DNA of 64,000 bases, taken from contig CM063254.1 of the NCBI GenBank assembly GCA_032158295.1, positions 8,076,439 to 8,140,438 of the forward strand, written 5' to 3'. Source of the stretch: Pycnopodia helianthoides (taxonomy: Eukaryota; Echinodermata; Asteroidea; Forcipulatida; Asteriidae). The stretch's first letter is position 1. Each line of letters begins with the position of its first letter. The notes below the pieces were generated by a model. That model did not search any database and had not been told where the DNA came from. It worked only from the letters and a program-made list of their open reading frames with translations. This document shows positions 10,759 to 21,595 of this stretch, in pieces. The position numbers were made by a program, and so were the translations under genes.

Positions 10759-13651
10759 AATAATTGGCTCTGTCCACCCACACCCTACCCTCCCCCTGTT
10801 TACGAGCCTGGGAACAGTTTGTATTTTTTCGATCTCATGGTGGGGGAGGGGGGGGGGCAAGATTTGTGATCAGGTTGGTTACCCCCTCCTGGTTACGCCA
10901 CTGTCTATGAGTTGTTGTTTTTATTGGTAATTTATTTTTTCTTGAAAAAAAAAAAAAAATATGTAACACTACACCACTGCTGCTGGAGGTTGATAATAAA
11001 GATAGATTAGCTGGAAGAAAATAATACTGATGTGCAAAGTCTTTTTTATAGTGTATTACCTGTCCACCCGTCTTGAAAGGCACTGTGATGCCATCAGATG
11101 AAATAGCCAGCTTGCTCTTCAATATGATTGTGCCCAGTCGTTCTGTCCCAGGTGTTAGGGGATCATTAGGCAGGTTTTGAAACAACCTAAATTTGTATAT
11201 GCACCCTGGAGAACTGGTACATGTGTGGAGCTTGTTTGATCAAGGGAGACCTTGGCTTTACATGTTGTACATTCAAAACAGGCAAAGCCTCTTGAAAATA
11301 GTGAGCAGCCCTTTGGATATTTGTGAAGGGGACATCTTGCTTGCAAACTGGACAAGAAATGCTGAAGATTACTCAAGTCAAGTGAAGAAACATTTGATGC
11401 ATCGCAGACAAAAAACATTATTACATTTTGTTTCCACTGGTTTTTTTTAAAGAAAGCTATTACACAGGGGACAAATGTGGGTGGGACAGACCAGTGTAAA
11501 CCCTTCTATATTGATCTCTGAAGAATCACTTTCATCTTCCATAGACAAGAAATGATGATCAGGGGGTTACTTGCTTGGATTTGACAGCCCCACCCCTGAG
11601 AGGCTTGGTCAACCCCCTTTGAGCTTGTTGTCTTGATATATTACAGACCTCACATTCAATATCTGATGAATCTGGATGTTTTGCCCATGTACATGTATAT
11701 GCCAGATGCACGGTTTTGTAGAAGAAAAAGAGTAGAAGCATACATGTAGATTGCACAAGGACTGTGGATGAAGTACGTTGCCTTCCTCCATGGTCACATC
11801 TACACCAAAAACATCTTTGTTTTGAGGAACATATACACTCACTTTTTTCGGTATTTTACCGCGGAGTTCTTGAAGTTGACTTTGGTTCTTCTTCCCACAG
11901 AGCATACAAAGGTTTTCTAAAGCTTTCCGGTGGTTTTCAGTCAAAGAGAAAGCTTAATTTGAACAAATTATGTGTTTTGTGTGGGTTAAAAAACGATACA
12001 GCATTGTTTTAAATCTACCGAGTTTCACCCCCCCCCCCGGCAAAGGAAGGCCCTCTGTTGCTGTCTTGAATGTTGTTTTTCTTTATCACAACTTAAAGCT
12101 GATAATTCATCCATATAATTTCTTAATCTGTAGTGTAGCATAATTCATTTGATGAAGTGTTTTCCGCTTAATTTGTCTTGCGTTTTGACCTCGCTAGCAA
12201 CTAAATTGCTTCTGATAAGAAGAGACTCGCACGGGCAATTTTTGACCTGACAGGTTTCAAACTAAAAATGTACTATCTAGTAAATGGACATCGTTTTGTA
12301 GTAAATCCTTTTCCATTCACTCAAAACCACCACAGTTTTGTATTTCATTGTATAATGAATGCTACATAATATTTTGTTTCTCTGAGAAAACTAAAGAACT
12401 AGTTGAAAAAATGGATTAAATAATGATTTTTAAATATTTTTTTGACGAATTATTTTGGTTCAATATTTCCTTAGAATGTATGATTTCAAATATTGTATGT
12501 TGCTTTTTCCAATTATGGATGATTTTGTATTAAAATGTATAAACTAGCCTATTCAAATACAGTTTTTTTTATGTTTAAACCGTGTAGTTTTTGGTAAAAC
12601 AGCGTTTGTTTGGTCACTGCTTTCTTGAATTTTGTTTCACGAACGTCGTCTGCTTCGCGCGGCACACCTCGGCTCTTGCTAGTATGACCTTTTGCGCATG
12701 CGTGACATGTAGACCAAGCGGTGGATATGCTAATCAGGACAGCATACATGACTGGGAGAAAACAACAGACGGCAACATGTATCTATATAGTTTTGGTTCC
12801 AAGACCTTCGCACCGAAATGGATCAATTCCAACAACAGAGGGCGTCACTATCCCTGGTTCGATTTAGCTTCCACGAAGGTCTTGGGTATCTTGTAAAAGG
12901 GTGTAAAGTGTTTCATTGTTTTTCCCCCAACTTTCCGGGGGAGCCATACGATCGAGTTTGCATCTTTTCGTGAATTATTCATGAATCGCCATGCGTTTAT
13001 AACAGGGAACGTTGTTGTGAATAGTATTGTGGCGAGAGAGGTACCTTCTCGTCAGGAATTATTATAGGCCCAAGTGAATAAAATGCATTCTGCATAGAGC
13101 TTTATATTGGGTTTACCTTAAGTTTTGGACTGAAAAATTCTATAGATTATTCTGGCATTGCTTATTTGTTTATAACAATATTCTGTTAACTTAGTCCTTG
13201 TTTGTTGAAGGTTTACATGAACAGTGCAGGAATTGTTTAATAACGAGGAAGTTAATAATTATGAGATGATTTCACAAGTAAAGTGGATGGAGTTCATGGG
13301 AGTTACAGGGGAAGAATACGTTTGGTTTTTGAAACCGTTCGATTGTTTTAATCCTATACAAATTGTAGCTATCTACAATAAAACTAACCTGTGAAAAATT
13401 CATTTCAAAAGGTGGTCGAGTTTTTTAGATATCGCCGAAAATCCGGAGCGAATGTCAATTCGAAAATCCGGAGCGAATGGTATTGTATCGTGTGTCACCC
13501 CAAGAACAGTTCAATGTCAAGTTGAAGTGGCAAGCCTAAAATATAAATTATGGATGTATAAACAAATAAATAATAATTACAATATGGGAATACCATTTGT
13601 GTTAAACAGTTTAGTTGTAATGGTCAACTGTGATTTAATTAGATCACACAA

Positions 13652-13813
13652 AAGCCCGGTTCATACTAGCGAATATTGACGTCACAAATTTGCAACAATT
13701 AATTCGCAGGGGTTGAACCGTGCTCAACTCTTGCGAATTATTCGCAGCAAAGACAGAGTTGTGACGTCAATATTCGCTTCGCATTCTCGCAGCAAGTAGT
13801 ATGAACCGGGCTT
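13652..13813. mobile_element. MITE with AAGCCCGGTTCATACTA termini
   Basis: Terminal inverted repeats AAGCCCGGTTCATACTA and inverted copy, with inner inverted repeats around TTGTGACGTCAATATTCGC. The equivalent copy in Y2 lies at about 19405-19567. A diverged relative lies just after the recombinase gene (57030-57170). Confidence 0.8.
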
Positions 13814-14052
13814 AAGGCACACGTTGATTACAAAACAAATTCTTGAAAGGCAAAAGGATGCATAGCCTGTATACATTTATATAAAACATAAAAATAAAAA
13901 AGTATAAAAAAGTGTATGACATTAACTGCATACACATAATGACATGATGTATTGCATTCATGCTAAGCACTGTTCAATCTCAAGTCAAAAATATTTAAAC
14001 AAATTGAAAATATAGACTATGGTAAAATATGAAATTAAAGTAAAATGGCAAT

Positions 14053-14370
14053 ATGGAAATATCATGGTTTAATACGGGGAACCGTACACCCAGGCTTCAT
14101 CACCACGTCAGGACAGATCCACTCACTTTGTATGTTGTGTGGCAATTAGAAATAAAAATACCTTGTATTTGTACAGTTGTATTAAGTGAATCACCAATTG
14201 CTTTTGTGCCTGAACCAAGCCCAAGGAAGATCACTTTGACTGGTGGGCCTGTAGTTGGGGTGGGAAAATCAAGAGTTTACATTAGACGATACCTTCAGAT
14301 ACGTGATGATGCATATTACTCAATTAGACCAGATATAATTTTAAAATGTTTGTTGTCCCGGCTTTTCTAA
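14053..14370 (+). other. 105-codon open frame conserved in both Y copies (unrecognised)
   Basis: Begins MEISWFNTGNRTPRLHHHV and stays open for 105 codons. The counterpart in Y2 (18950-19264, minus strand) has 104 codons, a few substitutions and one whole-codon indel, so the frame survived in both. No domain, signal peptide or membrane segment stands out. The copies may simply be too young to have diverged. It could be a remnant of a protein of the X-Y element or chance. Confidence 0.3.
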
Positions 14371-14460
14371 AAGGAAGGAAGCGCCCCGCCCCCTCTTTCC
14401 ATACAAGTACAAAACAACAAAAAAGTCAAAATAAAAAAAATATATATAAATTTAAAAAGC

Positions 14461-16975
14461 AATTAAGAAACACCCAATGAAACAGTATAACTATTTTGAA
14501 TTATAACGTTTTGGGGGTTATGCTATTAATAGATTGCGTAAATATAAGAATCGTTCACAACCCGTGGGTTCTGAGCTTCAACTTTTGAGGAGACTTGATA
14601 AATTAAGGCGTTAAAGTTGGCCCTATTTGACCGGGGAAGTGGACAAGTGCTTCACGAAAACTGGCAGCAGGTCGGTTTGGGGAAAAGAACATTTTTTGTT
14701 GTTCGCGTGTTTTTTTTGTCTTCTGGGGTCGTTGGGAAAAATTCCAAACGGCTGACCTGCCAACAAATGAAAAGAATTCTAAAGTTCAGTCGTCTGTAAA
14801 CATGTTTGATTGGTTTTCAAGAGGTTGAGAGACTTGTGAGCATTTTTGAATATTCATCATAAGCATTGGTTCCTATGGGAGTGTATTTAGTTTAGTCTTA
14901 CTAGTTTGTTTCCTTCCAAGTGAAAACACCTCAACGCCGGTGAAATTTTCCCTGCGTCCGGGCATCAATCTTGAAAAATATCCCTACACCTCTTGGCAAA
15001 TAGGACTATTTATTTTTTAGTGCCTATGTCATCCAAAATACCTCAAGTTGAAAGTTAACAACCCCCAGGGCCCAATTTCATGGAGCTGCTTAAGCAGAAC
15101 ATTTTGCTTAAGCAAAAAAATCATTTCTTAGTAAAATCAGACTACCGCCCAAGACTATACACTCAATTGTTATGCTAAGTAAACAACAGCTAAATACCAG
15201 TCACAAGCAATGTATAAGGCATGAAATTTTGGCGAGTAACATGTGTAAAATAAGCAAGCTATTTTCGTGCTTAAGCAAATTTTATAATTAAGCAGCTCCA
15301 TAAAATTTGGCCCAGGTCACATTTGGGCATGATATTTACACTGCGGTACTGGGCTCTCGAATCAGTCTATTGAGTAATAGCCTATATATTATTTCGAGGG
15401 CCTAAAACTTAATTTTCAATCTTTGTTTTCGGGGAGAGGGGAAAACTGGCAGCAGGTCGGTTTTGGGAAAAGACAAATTTTTGTTGTTCGCGTGTTTTTT
15501 TTTGTCTTCTGGGGTCGTTGGGAAAAATTCCAAACGGCTGACCTGCCAACAAATGAAAAGAATTTTAAAGTTCAGTCGTCTGTAAACATGTTTGATTGGT
15601 TTTCAAGAGGTTGAGAGACTTGTGAGCATTTTTGAATATTCATCATAAGCATTGGTTCCTATGGGAGTTTATTTAGTTTAGTCTTACTAGTTTGATTCCT
15701 TCCAAGTGAAAACACCTCAACGCCGGTAAAATTTTCCCTCTTTCCGGGCATCAATCTTGAAAAATATCCCTCGCCTCTTGGCAAATAGGACTATTTATTT
15801 TTTAGTGCCTATGTCATCCAAATTACCTCAAGTTGAAAGTTAACAACCCCCAGGGCCCAATTTCATGGAGCTGCTTAAGCACAAAATTTTGCTTAAGCAA
15901 AAAAATCATTTCTTAGTAAAATCAGCCTATACCGGCCAAGACTATACACTCAATTGTTATGCTTAGTAAACAACAGCTAAATACCAGTCACAAGCAATGT
16001 ATAAGGCATGAAATTTTGGCCAGTAACATTTGTAAAATAAGCAAGCTATGTTCGTGCTTAAGCAAATTGTTTACTTAAGCAGCTCCATGAAATTGGGCCC
16101 AGGTCACTTTCTCTAGTAATGTTTTGTCCCATTTTTCTTCAAAATATGTTCTCAATTATGTTTTGAGTGTTATGGTTGGATTCCTTAGACATTGAAGATC
16201 AAGCCCGTGTTCTTAGAATTTCTTTCATGATTTTCGGTAGTGTAAAAATTGGGCATATCTGGTACTATAGTCTGTCAACATTGGTCGAAATTGCACTTAT
16301 GGTCGAATCTCGTGCACAACACCTCGTAACCCTCCGGTAAACAGCCCGTCTGTAGAGAGGGTTATGATCATCGCAACTAATTCTGATACATGTTTTGGGT
16401 TTCTTTTTTTGCAATTGTTTCTTTAATAAAATGTTTTTGCAGTATTTCATGTAACTTTGATTGCGTAGTTGCATCAACAAATACAAAATAAAAAAATAAA
16501 AAATTAAAAAAAATAAATAAATAAATAAAATCTCTACCTTATACTAAAAAAAGATAAACAAGTTACGCAATGCTGGTAGTGTCAGGCGTTCACGCGCCCG
16601 AGGGGTTAGATAGCGCGCTCTGCGCCCCCCTACGGACAACGATATAGTTCCCTTATTCGTGGCGGTTGACCCAGCAGCATATCCTCCCCTGTCTCCCCTG
16701 CCTAGCCACTAGGGCCCTGACACCTTAGGGGAGGAAGCAAGGCAGATCCCAATCACACTGTTGCCACAGACAGCAAAAGGCCTTGAACCTATATTAGTGC
16801 AGACGGCATTCGAACCTGGATCGCGTGGTCCAAGTATTGAGACAGTCCCAGCACCTTATCCCACTGCGCTAGTACGGTGTTGGTGCTTTAACCCCGTGAG
16901 CTAACAATGTATAGTAATACGTGTGCACTCAACCAGACTGGGAGAAAACAACAGACGGCAACATGTTTCTATACT
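14461..16975 (+). repeat. Dispersed repeat segment X, copy B, with internal duplication
   Basis: Starts AATTAAGAAACACCCAATG like copy A. The part from GAAAACTGGCAGCAGG through the MITE (about 14655-15313) is repeated at about 15438-16100. The TGTACATG patch and promoter-like stretch of copy A are missing: the second MITE leads directly to the segment after them. The SINE remains (16548-16925, minus). The copy runs into the first about 40 bases of Y (GGGAGAAAACAACAGACGG at about 16941) and then stops. Confidence 0.85.
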
Positions 16976-17800
16976 GAATGGGGACTCAAAAAATAACTAA
17001 TTGAAAAGGGAAGAAGAAATATATAAGCAAATCAATAAATTATTAAATAAACAATTCAATAAATAAAGCAAACCAAAAACAAGTTGAGACCCCCCCCCAC
17101 TAAAAAAATACCTATATAGATATATATATATATATTTATATGCCTCTTGGATCGAAAGCTAAGGCCATACACCCTACTCATTATGTATAAAAAACACTTG
17201 GGAAACTCGGAAGGTCACTGCTGGGTCAACATGGATTGGTGAGTATTTTTTCAGAGATATGATGCCTGAAAAAAAGAAGATTTTCTCCATTTTTCACGAC
17301 GTTTTTGTAACTAAATTACTTTTAAAAATGTGATGAAATATATGAACTTTTCTAGACATACCGTTATATTTCGGGTGCTCCTGACTGTTTCTCACAGAAT
17401 TCGTTCAAACAGAGTCGATATTTGCATTGTTCGAGGGTGATGCTGTCGATACATGTCACATTTATTTCTGCCGGACCGGGAATACATTTTTTTTTGGGGG
17501 GGGGGGGCTTTGAAAAAAACGAAATTTTCAGTTTTTAGCGGATAACACGATAGTACATGTGACGTCATAGTCGCACTGGAGCTGTGAATTTCCCGTACTT
17601 CTCGCGTGTGTAGAAAAACGGAGGTGGCGAACGTAGTTTTTTTTAACTTGTAACGTGTATTACCAATTACGTGATAAAATAAATAGTTTTTATTTTGAAG
17701 TTTTTATGAATATTATGTTGCCCTAAATGACAGAAACATCATGTGATACAGGGACTAAATGACTTACGATTGTAAATTCATGTTCAAATTTGTATTATGA
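16976..17800. other. Gene-free stretch with ribozyme remnant and low-complexity DNA
   Basis: Holds a C run (about 17090), a short TA run (17117-17140) and at 17142-17165 a copy of the LINE ribozyme arms (GCCT, GGATCGAAAGCTAAGGC) that has lost the CUGANGA core and one side of stem II. About 17370-17490 resembles about 20480-20580 in Y2 (both contain TATTTCGGGTGCTC). No convincing open frame. Confidence 0.6.
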
Positions 17801-18880
17801 TAGGTTTTCCCGGTCAATTTAACAAAATTTTCAATCAATTTAACGCCAGGTTCATTTAATTTAGATCGAAGTTGAAATAACACGCAGATAGTAATTAAAA
17901 AATTAAAAAGAATCATTCAATTTCATTATCCGAGCATTCTACCATCTTTTAGCTTCACTCGTCTTCATAAGAGGTGCATTCAAGTTAAAAATGTTGCAAT
18001 GTTCATTCAATTTCGTCTGAAGCAGTTGCAAGGGTTAGTCGTGCCTTCATTTTCATCATTGGGCAAACATTTTTTCAATTTTTTTCAAGCATTTTCTTAC
18101 ATTAAATGCATGTCTTATTGTCTTCATTCCTATAAAAGCCTGAGCATCTCAAAGTTAACTAAAACTGCCCTTTTCAATCCGTGGATGAACACCTTGCTTT
18201 CTCAGATATATTTCTGTACAAGTTTTCAGACCAATAAGATGGCGGCCCGTACGAGTAACAAAAAGAAAGAATAAACATATCCGCAGCAAGAGCATATCTT
18301 ATAGAATTATGAAGAAATTAAGTTTAAACTGACATTACAGTAGCCTTTGAGAAAGATCTGAACGTCAGACCCTTGTATCTTTTTTTGTTGAAAGTTTTAA
18401 ACAATGATTAAATGAACAAAACAATTAATCATTAATCCTGTTAAGTTTTTATGCTTTGTGATCCAGCTTAATTACTTTTGTTACTTTCAAAGTTTGCAGC
18501 CAGCATATAATGAAAAAGGACCTTAGATGAAATTACAGATCATTTAAATTTGAATTATCACTTCATGAAAATGACTGCCCATAAACGAATAAGAAAGGAA
18601 AAACACCGTCACATGTCTTGTGCGCTCCACCGCTCTTAAATTTGAATGCTATAAAAGTGAAAAGACTCGAAAAATGTCATGCAATAATGCAAACATTTAA
18701 AATTTGAATGCACCAAAAAGAAATAGAATGATAAAAATAAAGTCCTGATTGCCCACAAAATTAAAATGAATGCTCCAAAAAGGAACAAGAAACCCTACTA
18801 TGCCCTGGTGCGTAAAAATCGAGTGAAATCGAATTCTTGAAAATGAACGAAAACTTTTGGAAATTGACCGGGAAAACCTA
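17801..18880. mobile_element. 1.08-kb non-autonomous DNA transposon with 20-bp perfect inverted termini
   Basis: TAGGTTTTCCCGGTCAATTT at 17801-17820 is exactly inverted at 18861-18880. The outer TA may be a TA target duplication, as in Tc1/mariner-type elements. The interior repeats motifs like TTCATTCAATTT and AAATTTGAATGC in both orientations. A 91-codon plus-strand open frame at 17999-18274 has no recognisable domain. It borders the end of Y2. Confidence 0.8.
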
Positions 18881-18889
18881 TATTATTTT

Positions 18890-21595
18890 GACTTTGTTGT
18901 TGTTTTGTACTTGTATGGAAAGGGGGGGGGGCGGGGCGCTTCCTTCCTTTTAGAAAAGCCGGGACAACAAACATTTTAAAATTATATCTGGTCTAATTGA
19001 GTAATATGCATCATCACGTATCTGAAGGTATCGTCTAATGTAAACTCTTGATTTTCCCACCCCAACTACAGGCCCACCAGTCAAAGTGATCTTCCTTGGG
19101 CTTGGTTCAGGCACAAAAGCAATTGGTGATTCACTTACAACTGTACAAATACAAGGTATTTCTATTTCTAATTGCCACACAAGATACGAAGTGAGTGGAT
19201 CTGTCCTGACGTGGTGATGAAGCCTGGGTGTACGGTTCCCCGTATTAAACCATGATATTTCCATATTGCCATTTTACTTTAATTTCATATTTTACCATAG
19301 TCTATATTTTCAATTTGTTTAAATATTTTTGACTTGAGATTGAACAGTACAGGCTATGCATCCTTTTGCCTTTCAAGAATTTGTTTTGTAATCAACGTGT
19401 GCCTTAAGCCCGGTTCATACTACTTACTGCGAGAATACGAAGCGAATATTGACGTCACAACTCTGTCTTTGCTGCGAATAATTCGCAAGAGTTGAGCACG
19501 GTTCAACCCCTGCGAATTAATTGTTGCAAATTTGTGACGTCAATATTCGCTAGTATGAACCTGGCTTTTGTGTGATCTAATTAAATCACAGTTGACCATT
19601 ACAACTAAACTGTTTAACACAAATAGTATTCTCATATTGTAATTATTCTTTATTTGTTTATACATCCATAATTTATGGTTTAAGCTTGCCACTTCAACTT
19701 GACATTGAACTGTTCTTGGGGTGACACATGATACAACACCGGTATTTAAATTTAACGTCACACTTCCTTACTCCATGGTCACACCACCATGTTACGTGAA
19801 AACACTTTAGTGTTACATGTTAAGAAGTCTATTTGGATGATTGCTTTTTGATGTTTTCAACTACTTTTTATACCAAGTACTTATTTTTACGCTAACAGTA
19901 AAACAAATTTTTATTTCGACTGGAGTTACGATTTGTTTACTGTCGTCACTCGTACTTTTACCATGCCGTTACTTATTGTTTTATTGCAGCTGTTTGTAGG
20001 ATATTGTGCTATTTTTTAATGAGATTTAAATACTTAAACATGTTAAACATTTTACATTTACATTGTCATTTTCATATTGTATCTTTTGATGAAGACTATT
20101 GGAGGCAATAAAACATGTCCATTTGATTCAATAAAATCTGAATACTGCCTATTTTACTGTTTTCGTGTCAATAACATAACATTGTTCTTATTATAATTTC
20201 GCTATGTCTCGAATGAAACCCCTCGAACGAAATCATTTTACAACGAAAAATAGTCTGGTAACCATGTGCTCCCCCAGCCTTACATTAAGTTACACATCTT
20301 CACGGTGGATGTCATACCCTGCTTCACTGGACTAAGCCAATTGTTCGCGATATGTGATTGGACAGGAATTCTCCAGATCTTGAGTGATGACCAATGAAAA
20401 TTGCTGTATTATAAATAGATATGGCTGCCTACGGAAAATGTCAACGTTGTGTCGAAGGCCTGTTCTTGTTGGATATTTCGGGTGCTCTTGACTGTCTCTC
20501 AAAGGATCGAGATATACCATGGCCTTTCTAGGAAAGAGGAATAGTTAAACTACACATACATGGGCAGGTTGTTTCTGCCGGTCGTTGGGAAAGGGAAAAA
20601 AATCCGGCTTTTTCATTGACCTTTTTTCTGGACTTTCACGTCTTCATTTTCGTTCCAAAATTTCTCTTTTTGATCATCAAAAAATCTATTTTTATGAACT
20701 TACTTGGTTAGAAGTACAGCAACTTTTAATTGATAGTATGAAGCATTTTGAGAAACATTTTACATCGAAATAATGTGGTTATTGAATAAAGATATTATTA
20801 GTTTTTATCCCCCAAAATTTAAATCTGTGAAATGTTACTGCAAAAACGATCAGATTGTGTATTCCAATTACGGATTATTCTTCCTGCGAATTGACATTCG
20901 CTCCGGATTTTCGGCGATATCTAAAAGACTCGAACACCTTTTGAATTGAATTTTTCACAGGTTAGTTTTATTGTAGATAGCTACATTTGTATAGGATTAA
21001 AACAATCGAAGGTTTCAAAAACCAAACGTATACTTCCCCTGTAACTCCCATGAACTCCGATCCACTTTACTTGTGAAATCATCTCATATTAACTTCCTCG
21101 TTGTTAAACAATTCCTGCACTGTTCATGTAAACCTTCAACAAACAAGGACTAAGTTAACAGAATATTGTTATAAACAAATAAGCAATTCCAGAATAATCT
21201 GTAGAATTTTTCAGTCCAAAACTTAAGGTAAACGCAATATAAGCTCCATTCAGAATGCATTTTATTCACTTGGGCCTATAATAATTCCCGACGAGAAGGT
21301 ACCTCTCTCGCCACAATACTATTCACAACAACGTTCCCTGTTATAAACGCATGGCGATTCATGAATAATTCACGAAAAGATGCAAACTCGATCGTTGATT
21401 GGCTCCCCCGGAAAGTTGGGGGAAAAACAATGAAACACTTAAGCACCCTTATACAAGATACCCAAGACCTTCGTGGAAGCTAAATCGAACCAGGGATAGT
21501 GACGCCCTCTGTTGTTGGAATTGATCCATTTCGGTGCGAAGGTCTTGGAACCAAGACTATATAGATACATGTTGCCGTCTGTTGTTTTCTCCCAG
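18890..21595 (-). repeat. Dispersed repeat segment Y, copy 2 (inverted, longer)
   Basis: Reverse complement of 12747-14432 in two blocks: 18890-19745 and about 20880-21595. The intervening about 1.1 kb is absent from copy 1, which has a duplicated CGAAAATCCGGAGCGAATG at the corresponding place, as expected from a deletion between short repeats. That extra part has no convincing gene; small frames at 20332-20520 (minus) and 20585-20773 (plus) are unrecognised. Confidence 0.85.

Larger units (their letters stand above)
8925..11944 (-). pseudogene. Transposon protein with RAG1 N-terminal-like zinc-binding region (decayed, split)
   Basis: Read from 11944 down. 11944-11600 has LCMLCG, VFGVDV, HPQSLC, then after a frame change TWAKHPDSSDIECEVCN. 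RAG1's N-terminal zinc-binding region shows the same order: LCxxCG, an IDV segment, HPxxFC, then WHPHxxxCxxC. 11418-11160 carries a RING-like start (CPVCKQDV, in another frame) and TPGTERLG. 9978-9800 has KICIPSGSFLPMKAGLGLSW. 9191-8925 has ITPKMHLLEEHVIPW and GEQGGESIH, which I associate with C-termini of related invertebrate transposon proteins. Frame changes and inserted elements separate the pieces; introns may account for some gaps. I see no DDE catalytic domain. The family assignment is recall-based. Confidence 0.65.
7707..12746 (-). mobile_element. N-RAG-type DNA transposon, inserted at the X/Y junction
   Basis: The boundaries come from comparison. Other X-Y copies read CCAGACTGGGAG without a break; here CCAGACT is followed by 5,040 extra bases, then ACTGGGAG. 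The insertion is thus flanked by a 3-bp duplication (ACT; 4 bp if GACT). It begins CACGTATGCT and ends with the reverse complement of CATGTATGCT, an imperfect terminal inverted repeat. Inside is a minus-strand protein remnant with RAG1 N-terminal-like zinc motifs (8925-11944), plus later insertions: a MITE, a SINE and another MITE. RAG1-N-like transposons are known from molluscs and other invertebrates (N-RAG-TP). No RAG1 catalytic core is visible. Confidence 0.72.
12747..14432 (+). repeat. Dispersed repeat segment Y, copy 1
   Basis: Matches the reverse complement of 18890-21595, which is about 1.1 kb longer because copy 1 lacks the equivalent of about 19745-20880. It starts GGGAGAAAACAACAGACGG and ends near GTACAAAACAACAAAAAAGT. 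It contains a MITE (13652-13813) and a 105-codon open frame also present in copy 2. Confidence 0.85.

Noticed and set aside
5461..16975. X copies A and B as long terminal repeats around an internal region
   Set aside because: Both are direct repeats, but what lies between is an inserted DNA transposon plus Y, with no gag, RT or primer-binding site; copy C shows X followed by Y without a second X.
17142..17165. Second hammerhead copy
   Set aside because: It has the outer arms and GAAAGCTA but lacks the CUGACGA core and part of stem II; listed only as a remnant.
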